A stretch of 64,000 bases of DNA, taken from Amblyomma americanum (Eukaryota; Arthropoda; Arachnida; Ixodida; Ixodidae). Below the pieces are notes generated by a model. That model was not told the DNA's origin and searched no databases. It saw nothing but the letters and a program-made list of their open reading frames with translations. Positions 21,906 through 35,122 of this stretch are shown piece by piece. Made by a program: the position numbers and the translations under genes. Each line of letters opens with the position of its first letter. Within the stretch, counting starts at the first letter, position 1. Where the stretch lies: the NCBI RefSeq assembly GCF_052857255.1, contig NC_135497.1:119922744-119986743 (forward strand), written 5' to 3'.

Positions 21906-24900
21906 GTCATATGGTATCTTTTCCAGCAACTAACTCAGCCAGAGCTTCTCAAGAAGTGTCTCCACGGGTGAACTCATACTGCCTATGAGTCATTGAAGCA
22001 CGTCGTCTCGAAGCGCGCGCCAAAGAATATATTCCTTAGGATACACTTCTCCCCGTCGCCATATTAAACCAAGCTTTCCATTCAGTGGTGGTAACATGGC
22101 CCAAGTAAACAACCTATAATTTCCCCTGTGATATCGGAAGCTATCTGGGATATCCCCGGGGTGCTACATCCTGAAATGGTGGCGTGAGGTGGATAGTCGT
22201 CGAAAGTACTCTACTCAGAGAGAGAGAGAGATGCATAACAGACAAGAAAGGAGAGCACAGAAGCAAAACTGACAAACAAACAAGTGTAAAATTGACGCTG
22301 ACACTGACCACATGGCTAGTGATAACAGATGTTTCTGCAAAAAGTTAAAGTAAACATGTGTGTTATCTTTAACCTTAAATATCGAAAACCGATACTTTGT
22401 TACATTTGACCATTTATTACACACACAAAAAAGGAAAAGATAAAAGGCTGATCTTTTTTTCCAGTTTTATCTACAGAGAAATGGAAAGCTACTGAACTAT
22501 AATGATACACGTCTACGCATCAGATTTTTTTTTTCTGAAGGAGTGTCTTTGAAAGCAACAAAAAAAAAAAAACGTTTTGGTTCCAGAAAAAAAAATTCTA
22601 GTCCAGTTAATATAACATTGAATGGGAAATAAGCCCCCCCAAAAAAACTCGAATGAGCTATTTGTAATAGTGCTGAGAAAACGGTTCTTGAATATGCCTC
22701 AAAACACATGGGAAGAATAGGGCCTACTATATGCCCTTAAGCATGGCTACGAGGAAGTATATGTAAACGCAGCAGAAAATATCAACAAACTGAACAACGA
22801 CCGCCGTCCTCCAGAGGACGAGTAAAAGTCTTTCTCCGGGCGCATGAAGAAGAGCCTATACTTACTTCAGTCCCGCGGTATGATACACCAGCGTGACTTC
22901 ACGGTACTTCGTTGGTGCCACAATGAGACATTCCGGTGCTACGGTTGATCATTTACTCGGGCTTACCTGAATGCGCCAATTCGGCGAAGATGGACAGCTG
23001 GTACCATGCACTGATCGTAATTTTCGGTATCTAGCCCGAATAATATACATGTTTAAATATTTAATGAAATTTTATGCTATGCGCACTCTATAAAGGTTCG
23101 GATTATGCAGTATTTTTGCTCTCACAATACCCCGACATAATACGCCCTGTCCAACGTGGTTTTCACTGTCGCGAAATTTTGCACAGTAATTGCTTGTTCG
23201 GCGCTTCTGTTGAAACTTCACTGGAACCTGCCGCTATCGCGATTTCGAAGAATATCGCTCGCGCCCCTGCCCCTAATAACGAAAACAGACGTCCTCGACA
23301 CCTGACTTACATAACGCATGTGCGAAAGCTAAAGTCAAACCGTACAGCGTCAAAAGCAGTCAACGTAGACGAGAAAATAAGGATGTTGGCTTCTTTGTGA
23401 AGGGCAAACTATGAGTGACGATGGCGCACTTTTTTGTGTAATTAAAACATCTAACGCAATAAACGAAAGAACGTTCTATGTGTAACTTGTAGTACACCTG
23501 GCCTTTGCGTACTATGTATACCACCTGTGGACAGTTAGTAAAAAAAAAAAAAATTCAGCCAGCATTGAAGCTTGTGCCTAAACAGCTTGTGCGGCATATA
23601 TTGCGGAAATTGCGGTACATATAGGGCAACTTCGTACCCAAGTATATGAATATATACACATGCATATAAACGCGCAAGGAAGTGATAACGCGACGAAAAT
23701 TTAGGAAACTAAAGATAGTTAATATAACTTGCATGCTTGCGTGTTTTCCGTAGACCGTTGGCGTTGTTTGCTACCTCGGGAGAGGCTTTTATCCTGTCCT
23801 TCTATGCTTTCACTAGGCTTCTTCAAACTTTAATCCAGCAGTCAATTCTGTTCGCGCCACGTACGCACCGAAAATGACTCCGCCGCGTGCTCGGCAGCCT
23901 CCAAGAACCGCCACCCCGGTTCCCGAGGCGAAACAGGGCACGTTCGTTCGGCCAGGGCGCAGGTAAGCCGGAATTTTTTTCGGCTCGCTTTTCTGGGCAG
24001 CGCGAGGTGCCTTATCGGCATTAAGGACGAGCACGGGCTGTCGCGCGGCGTTCCATTCCGGAAAACCGCGCGGAGGGACACGGCACGGAATGAGCGGCGG
24101 CAGCGGCGACGAGATTCGCCAAGTTCGCCGACAACCAGGAAAACGAGACAGAGACCGAAGGTCATCGACAATGACACCGCTCGTAGAATGTAAAACCGGC
24201 GACTTGCATCGGGTCCTTTGTCCTCGCGCACGTAGGGAGGCGCGGTGAAAAACGATCCGGCCCGAAGTGATGGCAAGCCCAGATGCTTAGCCCACTTTTA
24301 GCGGGACCCACGCGTGCGTTGCCAGACTGCTTCGGTGTAACCCCGCCTCGTGAACGTGCAAGGGTGCGCTTACAGGGCCGAGTCGCGTATACAAAACAGG
24401 CGAACTTGTGCGAACAAGAAATCGCGTCTCTACGAGCAAAGATAAATTGGGGAAGTTGTTGAGGCTTACTTCTCTCATGCACGCAAAGCAAAACGCCTGT
24501 GGTTTAGAGCGAAAAAAAAAAAGAAACGCTATCCTAAACTAGGTACGTACGAAACAACTTTGGATGTGGCGAAAGAATTCAGAATATACGCATATGTATG
24601 GTGAATCTCTATAAAATGCTCACACTTCTGCAGAAAGTCGTGTTGCAGATGCGCGTGCGTTCAGTAAATCATTTGAAGCGCCATATTGTCCTGAACAGAA
24701 GGAGCGACCACAAGCCGCCATCGATGCGCTATGGCGTACGAGAAGGAGGAAGAAGTTCACTTGCTGCAATTCACTGCAAGATTTCAAGATTACATTTTGA
24801 CTTAATCATTATTATTTAATCCCTCTCTTTACTATTATTCTTACAATTTTGAAATCAAAACTCTCATCCCTTTTCTGTTCATGAGGAAGAATTCACCGGT

Positions 24901-25302
24901 GTTGCGCTCACACGTGCTTTTCCTTTTTATTAACTGCGTTCAGGTGAATAGCCACCCGATTCTTGGCCGATCCCCAGTGTGGGTATGTGCCATCTTTTGA
25001 CAGGCTAACATCAACCACAACATTTCAGGTGTGCGCTTTTGGGAACCTGCTACAATAACGCGAGCCCTTTACTGCGTATGAGTACGTGTACGTGCGAAAC
25101 AGCTCCTAAAGTGCTGAAAAGATGGCGCATATTTTTCTCTTCTCCCTCGTGAAGAGCCGCTTCCGTAGGCTTCGCTTCTTTATCTCGTTCCCATGTTTGT
25201 AGCTGGGCTAAGCAAACGGACCCTTGTAGACCTCCTGGGACTCCTAATCTGCGGAGAAGGGAGGGTGACAGCCGTCATCCCGGAGAGATTCGAAATGCAA
25301 AA
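21906..25302. other. long stretch without a supported gene
   Basis: Mixed AT-rich (22000-23800) and CpG-rich (23840-24420) sequence. A (GA)8-type run lies near 22216-22232. Poly-A and poly-T runs lie near 22530, 22560 and 23540. Frames up to 144 codons show no domain. Near 24940-25010 'gattcttggccgatccccag' and 'gtgggtatgtgccat' look like a dispersed repeat. Confidence 0.4.
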
Positions 25303-25409
25303 TGATGGTTTATTGTGTTTAACGTCCCAAAGCGACTCAGGCTATGAGGGACGCCGTAGTGGAGGGCTCCGGAAATTTCGATTCCCTGGGGTTCTCTAAC
25401 GTGCACTGG
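25303..25409 (-). mobile_element. Ruka-like SINE, 5' truncated, 11-bp TSD
   Basis: Only the 3' half is present (minus). It has 'tttaacgtcccaaagcgac' at 25319 and the body up to 'aacgtgcactg' at 25409, with no tRNA-like head. It is flanked by gaaatgcaaaa at 25292-25302 and 25410-25420. The duplication shows that the truncation happened during insertion. Confidence 0.85.
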
Positions 25410-25420
25410 AAATGCAAAAC

Positions 25421-27689
25421 GAGATTCGCTGCTCGGGGCTAAAACGAGACCCGGTTTGATACGTGGGAATTTCTTAATGTCATGGACGGAACACCTCTGG
25501 TCAAAAGTCTTCAGGCCATAAGGCGTAGTTTTGAGCCGTGTATTCAGCAGCTACGACGCCCGTGAAGCTCGAAGAGTCTGCAGGAGCGAGGAGTAGTGTG
25601 TTTCACCCTTCCAGAGATTTGGAACGTTGAGCCATGTCGCTAGGCAGCTACGGCATGCGCGAAGGCAAACCTCGTGGCCTGGAAATTTTTGACCAAGGCC
25701 GTACATGTGCGTTCAGCGAGTCAGGTATGCAAGCATGCGTGTGAGCGCACCTTCCACCAGACCTCTCCATGCGATATGCACTCAACTATTCTTGAGTAAA
25801 TGCGGTTTCGCACTGACTGCTCTTCTTTCGTTGGCAGTTGGGGTTGAATTATATTGCCCCGTTCCATATCATGATCGGATAGCTCTTGTGCGCCGCGAAA
25901 GATATTGCATGAACAAAAAAAAAAAGAACAACAGCAACAGCTTTTACATTTGATTCAAACGCGAACTCCATCCTAGAAAAAATCAGGTCCGGGTTGTAAG
26001 CAGCCAACTCATGGCAAAGGAGCCCAGTGGAAAGCGACCCAGTGTCCAGAAACACGACGAAAAGCCACAGGCTGACCAAGCGACCACTCATTTTACAGCG
26101 ATAGCTGTATGGGCAACGTCCAGCGAAATGTCGTTGGCGTCGTTGTGCAGGTATGCCGCACAACCGCATACCTGCACACCCATGTACCCCCCCCCCCCCC
26201 CCCCAAGACCCCGCCCTCCCTCGCCCGCTTTGCATGGATGGATGAGCGACTGTGACTTACGCATGGCCGTATGTGTGACGCACGTCTGCCCTGCACACCT
26301 ACCCTACACCAACACCCTAAATTGTACCTAGAGCTATACTAAACGCTTTCAAATGGTAACAGCATTTCGCACCAGCTCAGCTGTCCCTGAAATTCGCATT
26401 ACCCCAATGTTAAACGCCCGGTGACATTTTCCCATTTTCTGTCTTCACAACTGTATTCGGGGGCCCATCTTCATATAGAAGCAGTCGGCAGTTTAAGCAG
26501 CCGACAGCCTAAACAGAGCGATTTTGCAGAATGCATCGAGGGCGAAACATTGTCAGAAAGAGAAAGATAGATAGAAAAATGAAAAGAAAGGGGGGATTAG
26601 GAAAGTTCTAGTAGAATAAAGAAAAAATACTCGAACACATTTAAATCTGCCAACGCGGAGCCCTTGGACAGTGCCGTAAAAACAAGACCGAGAAGCGGTA
26701 TTCGGACACACAGCCTTGCAGCCGTTCAGATTGCAGCATAAGTATGACAGGATAAACGCAGTGCACCAGGGCAGCGGTAGGATTTAAAATGGTGCATTGG
26801 CGCCTTTGGAGGGGGGGGGGGGGGTGGCTTTTAAATGACGGATATTCATCATGGCCACGGGGGCTTTACCTCGCGTGCTCATGCATATACAGAGAGAGAA
26901 AAAAAAGAGACAAAACAAAATATGTATTTAAGAGTGGCTTGCATATGGATATTCACCGTCGAAAAATAAACGTACCAATAAAAGTAACATGCGCGAACCG
27001 GTAGGTCGGAAAATGCAGATCGCATATTTACATTGCAAAGCAGCAACAATTGACTGAGGGCTTACGCTCTTTCCCGTTGCAAAGCCGCCCCAATTTCCGC
27101 TATACCCTAGATTGTTCGCTATACCGCGTCTCGCTTCCGTATTTCGGCTCGTACAAACGGTATTTCATTTCTACGCAATCGCTATACGTTTTCATTACTG
27201 ATTCCACTTCCGGGACAGCATTCGTGTTTAAACGCAGGCTGGCAGCTTTCCAGTAATTTCTCGGATTTTTTTTTCGATCTCGTTTCCGTAAACGCTCGGG
27301 CCTCACAAATTATAATCGTGCGTAGAGACATTCGTTCATTGCCCCCCCCCCCCTCCCGCTTTTTTTTTTCGGCAGTATGCAGAGCTACGGCGATTGGCTT
27401 TCTCCATCGCCAAAAGAACAGCAATGCGATATTGGGCATAGTGATGCGGACTAAGGGGCTTGCCACATTGTCTCTAGGTATAGAAGTATGTATATACGCT
27501 TGCTACAATAACAGCGAATGGTCACCTTTTCGGCTAAGGGCGTGGTTTATTGCAGCCAAAAGCTACACGAGAAAATAAAATCCGCATGAAAAAATAAAAA
27601 CGAAAACGTAATTTCGCCCGCATCAGCGCAGAAAAAAAAATTATTGAAATTCGGAGTTAGAGCTGTTACCCCCTATATTCATGATGGTG
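25421..27689. other. stretch without a supported gene; homopolymer runs
   Basis: Homopolymers C18 (26187-26204), G14 (26811-26824) and C12 (27342-27353) occur here. The remaining frames lack domains. Confidence 0.4.
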
Positions 27690-27918
27690 ATGAATTTTTA
27701 TGCCGCAAGGGCATCTGTGGCCAAGGGGTGCCATGGCACAAGGTTTTTTTTTCTTCTACTCAAGCTGGGTAAAATACCCACCTGCGAAGCATTTCACACC
27801 AAATAAGCCGAGCACCAGACCAAGTTAAAGCTTGTGCCCATTGTATCACTGGGGATCGAGCCCCGCACCTCCCGCATGCGAGGCCGATGCTCAAACGACT
27901 AGGCCACCACTGCGGTTA
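27690..27918 (-). mobile_element. tRNA-derived SINE, family C
   Basis: Leftward element. The tRNA-like head at about 27846-27918 reads, on minus, box A-like TGGCCTAGTCG and box B-like GGCTCGATCCC. The body contains 'accaaataagccgagcacc' (plus) and the 3' end 'gatgaatttttatgccgcaag' (27688-27708). That 3' end is shared with 47412-47480. It resembles no other SINE family in the window. Confidence 0.65.
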
Positions 27919-30900
27919 CCACCTATATTCAGCAAGACCGAAAATAAGCACGGTGCAACTATTATATCCCGTTTGTGTTGTTTTTGCCACGAGAGAGGCT
28001 TGAGAGAGGAATTCCCTGATGAGAAGCGTACGACGGAGCCGCATGGTCTCTGGCGCAACAATGGCGAAAATATTGAATTTTAGGTTCAGACGTCACTGAA
28101 CACAAGAATGTGTTCAAGGCAATGAACAAACACACGAGTGGGTTTATTGTGTTTTCGCCGAAACAGAAGCATAGAGAGATTTGCTTTCCCTGCTTTCCAT
28201 TGTTTCACTCTTTGTACTCCCCTCTGCGTGTAGCGTAGCCAAGCGGCCGTTATGCCCGGCTAATCTCCCGGCCTCTCTCTTCTTCCCTCTCGCTCTGTGT
28301 AAAGGAGGAGGCAACACGCGAGCTGCAAGCAGACGCCATGCAGGTTGGTAGACGCCACCAAGCAGCCAGAGCAGCACACGTGGCCGCGGCTGCGCGCACA
28401 CAAGCGAGGTTTGCCCCAGGTGCACATTTCAGCGCCGGAACAAGGGCGACTGCGTTCGCGGCACTCGATCACTGCCGGCTCCTCGCTCCATTTGGGCGGC
28501 TAAGCGCCGACCGAATAATGAAAAGGCGGCCGGCGCACTCGGTTAGAGGCGGCCCGCTTAATGCGCGAATCAAGGCGCCCTTCGTGAGCGCAGAAAAAAA
28601 AAAAAGAAGAGGCAGCGATCAGTCACGAAAATATGCCACAAATAAGCTGACCTTTAGTCTGGAGTAGAAAGCGCGAATCGACTCTCTGAGATCTGCCGTG
28701 TCACCGATCCGGCGTGGCGGTTAGCTCGCTAATGTCATCGCTCTCGCGGTTGTAACCAAGCGCCGCTGCCGCCGCAGCCACAGTTGGCAATGGGTGCGCA
28801 TTCTTGAGCGATCTCTTTCCCCGTTAGATTGCCAGAGTCGTTTTTTCATCTTCAAATTCGGCGCCCTTTTTATACATCCGCGCTTTTAGAAGAGCCCTTC
28901 GCGGTCCCGATAGCGCGTGCCTCCTTGCGCCGGGATTGATCTTATTTTCCTGGTTCCAAGCTGAAAGCAGCGAGGATAGCGCACCACGGTACCACCCCAG
29001 ATTCTTACTAGGCCGCTCAGACCGTATTTCAAGCTTAGGCTTCAGATGCGGGCGCGGTTCTCTTCTTCTTTGGTGTTTAAGAGTGTGTGAACGCGCGAGG
29101 AACTTATTCCCAGATGCAGAAGGCCGTCTGTAACCACACAAAGAAATTTCTGTGCGGTTCCTTGACGATTACTGCTCACGGAATCGATATACGCTGCACG
29201 TCAGGCTGTAGCGTGGACAAACCAGTAATATGCTGGGACGTTCAGTTTTACTTATAGGAAGCCCGCACTTTCTCGCAGATCGTGACACCTTAGCAGCGCT
29301 GTGTTTTTTTTTTTTACCACACATATTTAAGGAAGTGTGCCGGCATTTTTTTTCCCACTTTCGCGCAAAACTCGGGCCATCTATTTCCGGCAAGTTAACA
29401 TATGCTGCGCTGGTTCATATTTGAACAAAAAAAGATCGTATCAGCCCGCCGACGCGCGAGATCCCTCTGCTACCTCCTTGGTTTGTAACAGCAACAGAAT
29501 TCTCCGCCAAATAAAAGGAACGAGCAAGCAGTGAATATAACGGCACTTTCGGTGGCCAGAGCGTTGTCAGTTTTATGAGTGCTGCTGTTTACGGACCGCG
29601 CATGAAAGTCTTGAATGCATATAGCGCCGGTTCCTATATTTACATTTCGCGCATGGCAGGCGGGACGGCTGGAGTACAAATTCTTGGGGCACGTGAGTAG
29701 TGTCGCCTGAGTGTCTGGAGCCACGAATGAGCCGTCGACAGTCCCTGTGGCCGAAGTGTCCCAATGAAATTCCGCAAGTAGCATGGAGCGACGCGCACCT
29801 AAACACGTGAGGATCCTAAACAGAGAATCCGCCAAGAAGAAGCACGCCTTTAACCCTTTGACGCGCTATATACACAGTTGTGTACGAAGCAAACTCGTGA
29901 GATTTTTTTTTTTCTGAGAATGGGCTGCACTCAGCAGTGATTTCTTTGTATCAGATGAAGTTCTTATCCTGCATGTCGCAAATAAAGTGGTGTTTTATGC
30001 CGTATAGCGAACGCAGAGAATACTATTACGCAAAACAGTGAGCGGAATAGCACGTCATCCTCCATTGTTGTGCACACATACTTTGCAAACAATAGCAGCA
30101 TCACCACTATTGGTGGAAAATAGCAGCACCAATAGAAGAAGCATCCCCCTCACCTTCCTGGGAGAGGCCGCTGGAGAGGCCCCCATAACGATGAGGGTGA
30201 GGACGCCCTCATATATCGGTGCCACTGCCTGCTTATGGCACCGTACCTTTGGTGGCGCTCTGCCTTTCATGGTGCCATGCATTTGAATTGCAGCTGCCCT
30301 TAAAGCTAGACCATAGTGAAATTAAGACTGTCGGCTGCCCTTTTTTGCACTCTTGGAAAAGACGCCGAAGCCGAGCAGCACAACTGATGGCGGGAAGCCA
30401 ACACTGTAGCGTCTAGAGTGTTGACACGCCGTCGACCGCGCCACTGATTGCACCGAGCACGACATGGGCTCTATTAAAGGACCCCTGAGAACGAATTCAA
30501 GTTGGCCTGTGTCGATAGATTACCTTCTCCTAATGACAGACTACTTTCGAGCTCTTATAAGCTAAAGAAAACGAAAAAAAATGAGCGGTCTGTGATGTTA
30601 CCGCCACATACCACTTTCACAAGCGGGCAGAGATGACATCGAGTACTTTTTGTGTGTACCTGCGACGCTAGGCCACGCCGCCATCCACTTCGAACAAGCG
30701 ATCCCGGATTCATTCCCAAACGTTCTTGACGTCATCATTAACGTCCCGAGTTTGAATTGAGTGGCCGGAAGAAAACATTCCATTTTCGGCAAAGCCAGAA
30801 AATTCACGGGCGATCACTGCGATTGATGCGGCCGAGTATGCGTTAGCATTAGTGTTCACCCCGGAAGAATTTCCGCACTCCTCCCCCCCCCCCCCCCCCA

Positions 30901-31272
30901 CGATATTGATCGGGGCCCGGGATGTCCCCCTCACCTGCCACCCTCTCCATCCTCTCCTCCGAAAGTAGAGAGGGGGATTTTCTTCCCTCTGCTTTGCTTC
31001 CGTTGAACCAAGGCTTCACACGCCAGCGCCGTACACTTTTTGCGATAACGCGCTTTCTAATGCTCACGCATTAAAAATCAAATCTTACAAAGAACAAAAA
31101 ATTGCGCAATGTTTAAGCTTCGCTGTGTAAACCGCCAAAATGCTAGACAGCCACTGCACAGCGCCATCTGGTATCGACAATTGCTAACATCCATCTCATG
31201 ATGTGACCACCTCCACCGCTTCCCACTGTCGCCTCCTTGTGTCGCTTCATGAAGCCACACATGGGCTACAAA
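27919..31272. other. long stretch without a supported gene
   Basis: CpG-rich parts (28200-28600, 28900-29100) alternate with AT-rich sequence. A C17 run lies at 30883-30899. 'ccctttgacgcgctatatac' (29854) and 'aaaggacccctgagaacg' (30476) look like pieces of dispersed repeats. A plus-strand AATAAA sits at 29980. No domain found. Confidence 0.4.
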
Positions 31273-31455
31273 GTGCGGCGTAGTGGAGATCAATTTAGAC
31301 CAACTGATGTTCTGTAACACGCGCTGACATCGCACAGCACAGGGGCGTTTTTGCATATCGCCTCCATCGGAATGTGACTGCCGCGGCTGGGATTCGATCC
31401 TGAGACGTTGGTGTCAGCAGCCGAACGCCAAAAGCAACCCAGAAACCGCGGCGGG
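31273..31455 (-). mobile_element. Ruka-like SINE, diverged
   Basis: Leftward copy. Body 'cgctgacatcgcacagcac' (31322) and head 'ccgcggctgggattcgatcc' (31381) ending at 31455. The 3' end is missing beyond 31273. Several small deletions. Confidence 0.75.
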
Positions 31456-31705
31456 CCCCAATGACTCGCGTAGGATACCCGACGTCCACGCACGCGCGCA
31501 TGCAATCTCGTTTCTGCCATTCGTTTGAAGATGTCACTCCCAGTAACAGAGACCAGGGCAGGCTCCACTTAGCACACAAGGCGCTAACGCACGCGCTGCT
31601 CGAACTACCTCTCCCCCAGACTAACCGCCGTCTTCACAATGCAGGCCCAGCGCCAAGCAAGCGCTTCACTCCCTCGTCGTGCTAACCTCCTCCTCAGGCT
31701 CTCGC
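31456..31705. other. spacer between two SINE pieces
   Basis: GC-rich sequence with a 74-codon accidental frame; no feature. Confidence 0.4.
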
Positions 31706-31790
31706 TGTGTCAGTGTACGTTAAAGAACCCCGAATGGTAGAAATTAATCCAAAGCCCTCCTCTAAGGCGCTCCCCTTAGCCCACATGCAG
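31706..31790 (+). mobile_element. Ruka-like SINE, internal fragment
   Basis: 'gtcagtgtacgttaaagaacccc' starting at 31709 and 'ccaaagccctcctctaaggcg' match the middle and 3' half of the SINE in plus orientation. Head and extreme 3' end are missing. Confidence 0.6.
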
Positions 31791-32760
31791 CATCAGGAGG
31801 TCCACGCACACCATACCTAGCTTTTTTTCTCAGCCCGGATTTTGCAACCACACTCGCGGAATGAGGGTCACATCTGCTTCGACTTCAGCGTCTGAGCACG
31901 AAGCTTGGATTTTTCTGTCGCACAGACTCGTAAAGCGACGATGATTTGAAGCGCAGTCTGCTCGACAACCCGGAAGCACTGAAGAGAATTCAAATCACTT
32001 CCTCTGTTGCCGTCTACAGGGTACTTGCAAAGGAGCTTCGGAAAGCATTGCAAGGGCAGAACAGGACCTTGGGAAACTTATCTTACAGAGAACACAAACC
32101 GCGGCGGTGTGGCCTTTGCGCTCTGTAGGGTTCATTAGCGACGTCAGCTGAATAGGCACTGCGAATAATGCCCGCTCTTGTGACGGCCGCTTCTGCACAG
32201 CGAGACACGAACGTAACGGGATCTTACTCTTGCTCCACATGAGCTCTGCTGTTCTAAATGAAGACGCGGAGATGAGCAGCATTCGAAAGCATACTCCGGC
32301 CGAGACAACTGACACGCTAGACGACCCCACAACTGCGTACGTAGATCCTCCGCTATCGTTTTTTCATGCAAAACCTAGGCCAAAGCAAGTGATTCATCTC
32401 CAGCGTGTTCTGCCGACTTGGCACTTGCAGCTTATGGACCGTCTCCGAATCGGTGCAGGCTCAGTCATAAAGGTGGCCGTCTAGCTGAATATTTTACCCG
32501 AGCGGGGCAGAAAAATAACGCTGCAGATTTGAAGATCGTTCGCGCACATGATCGCATACCCAAGTCCTACTTTGTGGCAATTTTTTTTAGCTTGAAATGA
32601 AGCAAGTTAGCGTTGGCACTAAGTGCAATGTTGCGTGCGTCTTCGGGTTTGTTCTACTATTAAATCTTGAATGACTAGGGCAGTTACGCTGCTGGGGTGC
32701 TTAACGAGTGAAAAAGTGAGTTATCAAAGCAGCCAGCTAAATAACCACATGGTTGCCATT
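31791..32760. other. no supported gene
   Basis: Frames of 60-111 codons overlap on both strands without a recognisable domain. Confidence 0.35.
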
Positions 32761-32981
32761 CCTTTGTCGGAAGGAGACAAGGATCCGGCACCTGATGGTA
32801 GCCGGTCTTTCACCAAGCAACCCTTCTAAATACATTGCCTGGACGCAGGGACCGTACCATCGTTCTCTACTGGACTTCATCAAATCAGCTAACCTTTTTC
32901 CATTCATTTAGATCATTCATCACACCTTCACCCATCATTGATGCCCTGGGGCAATAAATTTCTCTTTCAAAAAAAAAAAAG
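32761..32981 (+). mobile_element. retroposon 3' end with poly(A)
   Basis: 'ctggggcaataaatttctctttc' (32947-32969) is followed by A12 (32970-32981). A polyadenylation signal just before a genomic poly(A) run indicates a retroposed RNA end. The upstream limit and identity are unknown. Confidence 0.45.
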
Positions 32982-34165
32982 GAGGCATGAAAAATAATTT
33001 CATAACTCACGATAGACTGCCAAAAAGCTCACAGAAGCAGAGGCACAGGAATGGATGAATGACAGATATGTGAGGAGCACATATTTAAAAAAATTGACTA
33101 GCAGAATGATTTGCATTAGGTTGAGCAATATGATTCGCACAAAGTTCGCTTGTTTAGAAACACTAAGGACCGAAAGAGGCAACGTTGCTCAAACAGAGAG
33201 CTGTTAGCAAGATATAGCCAGAAAATGTTCAAATCAGCGTTGGAATGTCAACCTGCGGAATGTCAACATGAGGGCAAAGGCAGACAGTATAGGCGGTGCG
33301 TGAAACATTAAGAACTGCAGTTCGAGAGCACAACTGCCAGTAAAAAAAAAAAAAAAAACGTCATTTGATATTGAGAGACATGACACGATTCTATAAATAC
33401 AGCAATAATATAAAAATTTGTCAAAGCAAAAAGTAGCTACGTCTTTCAGTGAGGAGTTGCAAAAAATTCCAAAATAGTACAAAGCACTTATATGCATAGT
33501 ATGTACGACAAAATCTATATGCATAAGAATACATATGCAATAATACAAATAATAAAGTGTACAACACGTTAACATTTCTAATATATTCATGCATAGTATC
33601 ATTATTATGAAGGTTATTTAACAGTCTTGGAATTATGTTCGCCAGCATGCATTTGCATTCCGTAATTTTCTCTTGACGAAGGAACCTCCGAGGGTTCTTA
33701 CTGTCGTGTATGATATGGCTGAAAATTTTTACCCATTTTAATCAACTGGGATAGGAAGTTATTTTGCTTTTTATCTTTTATTAAGGCTTTACATAGACAG
33801 GAGTTATAACAGTGTTCTATGTTTACTAAGTTTAGTTGGCTAAACAGTGTACCAGTTGAACATTGTGAAGGTGAGTTCGAGATATTACTAATTTTCCACT
33901 AATTTTCTCATTTTTCCAGCATTATTGCATGCACTATTTCTTCACACGGGAAAACAGTAGCGTACAGTGGACAAAAAGCCTTTGATAAAGCAAGTTTTAA
34001 GTTAAATGGAAGTGGATCGTGGTGGCAATAAAGCAAACCTGTCGTGTGAGCTAATTTGGTTGTTGTGGCGTCAAACTGTAAATCCCACATTATACGTTCT
34101 GAGAATATGATTATTAATGTGTTGAATTTATTTACGGTATCTATGGGCTTTCCACTTTGAAACCG

Positions 34166-34540
34166 TTAGCGGCCTTGTTCTATATGCTTGCCTTTTGATA
34201 TAAAAACAACAGCTTTTCTTTTCTTGGTATTAATATTTAATCCATTAGTAAATGGCACATCAGTGTGATTAGATAAAACTTGATTGCCACGGCGGAAAAG
34301 AGCTTCACTCTCACTATCTGCAATAATGAAACTGGTGTCATCAGTGTAGATTATGTATCTTACCAACTGATCAATTGGTATTGTATGATGTATGAAAATG
34401 CTAAAGCGAAAAGGCCCCAAAATACTGTCTTGTGGAACACCAAATGATGTTTTAGTCAATGAAGACCAATTATTTGAAGATAAATACTTTTTACGGTTAT
34501 CAAAGACTTCATCATTATGTAGTCGATGGTTTGACGGCAT
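34166..34540 (-). pseudogene. LINE reverse transcriptase palm fragment
   Basis: A 124-codon minus frame holds SFGVPQDSILGPFRFSIFIH (the G-V-P-Q-G-S block with G changed to D) and YIIYTDDTSF, where the usual YADD box reads YTDD. It ends near GLNINTKKRKAVVFISKGKH. The two catalytic aspartates are retained. Confidence 0.85.
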
Positions 34541-34778
34541 ACCGTCTGGTCAGGAATCATGGTGATGCAGATTGCTGGTCACTGGCTAAAGCAAAAGATG
34601 AAAACACGTTTCGGGAGCACTACGGCTCCCTTGTTCACTATCTAGTGAACAAGGGAGCCGTAGTGCTCCCGAAACGTCTTTTCATCTTTTGACTTTGGCC
34701 AGGTGAACAAGGGAGCCGTAGTGATCCCGAAACGTCTTTCCATCTTTTGACTTTGGCCAGTGACCAGCAATCTGCATC
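34516..34778. mobile_element. Penelope-like element end repeats (inverted plus direct copies)
   Basis: One arm (34562-34642) is followed by its inverted copy (34643-34702, truncated) and then a direct repeat of that copy (34703-34780). Each unit contains a short hairpin gggagc-cgtagt-gctccc (34653-34670) followed at once by gaaacgtc. This pattern resembles the hammerhead-type motif of Penelope-like retroelement terminal repeats. The cassette is flanked by acttcatcat at 34506-34515 and 34779-34788. The classical CTGANGA box is degenerate (gtgaaca), so no active ribozyme is claimed. Confidence 0.5.
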
Positions 34779-35122
34779 ACTTCATCATATTGCGAGCGGG
34801 ACCCCGTATAACATATAATTATAACTTTTTCTGCAGTAATTTCCGACTTCAGGGGTAAAAGGCCACCAAAATGAACAAATATTCCTAGGACAAAGTTATT
34901 TTGTTCAAAGTTCTGTAGAATATATTATTTTTGGTTTAGCAAAGCACGTTCGGTGGAGCGATTTTTTAGAAAGCCAAATTTACAGTCAAGACACCAAGCG
35001 AGCAAGAACACTCTTTGAAACCTATGACAAAATAGGCAATATTGAAATAGGCCGGTAATTGTCTAGGTCGTTGTCTTCCTTCTTATAAAGTGTCCTTTAC
35101 GCGTCAAAGAAACACTACACTG

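Larger units (their letters stand above)
33210..35100 (-). mobile_element. CR1-like LINE, degenerate, with a nested insertion
   Basis: Leftward LINE relic. On minus it shows NYRPISILPIL near 35050 (first RT block), GVPQDSILGPFRFSIFI and the catalytic box IIYTDDTSFIIAD near 34350, then the thumb and C-terminal region down to about 33210 (TTGLLYCHHDPLPFNLKLAL near 34035-33980). A 263-bp cassette at 34516-34778 interrupts it between the first RT block and the GVPQ block. Frameshifts throughout. Confidence 0.75.
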
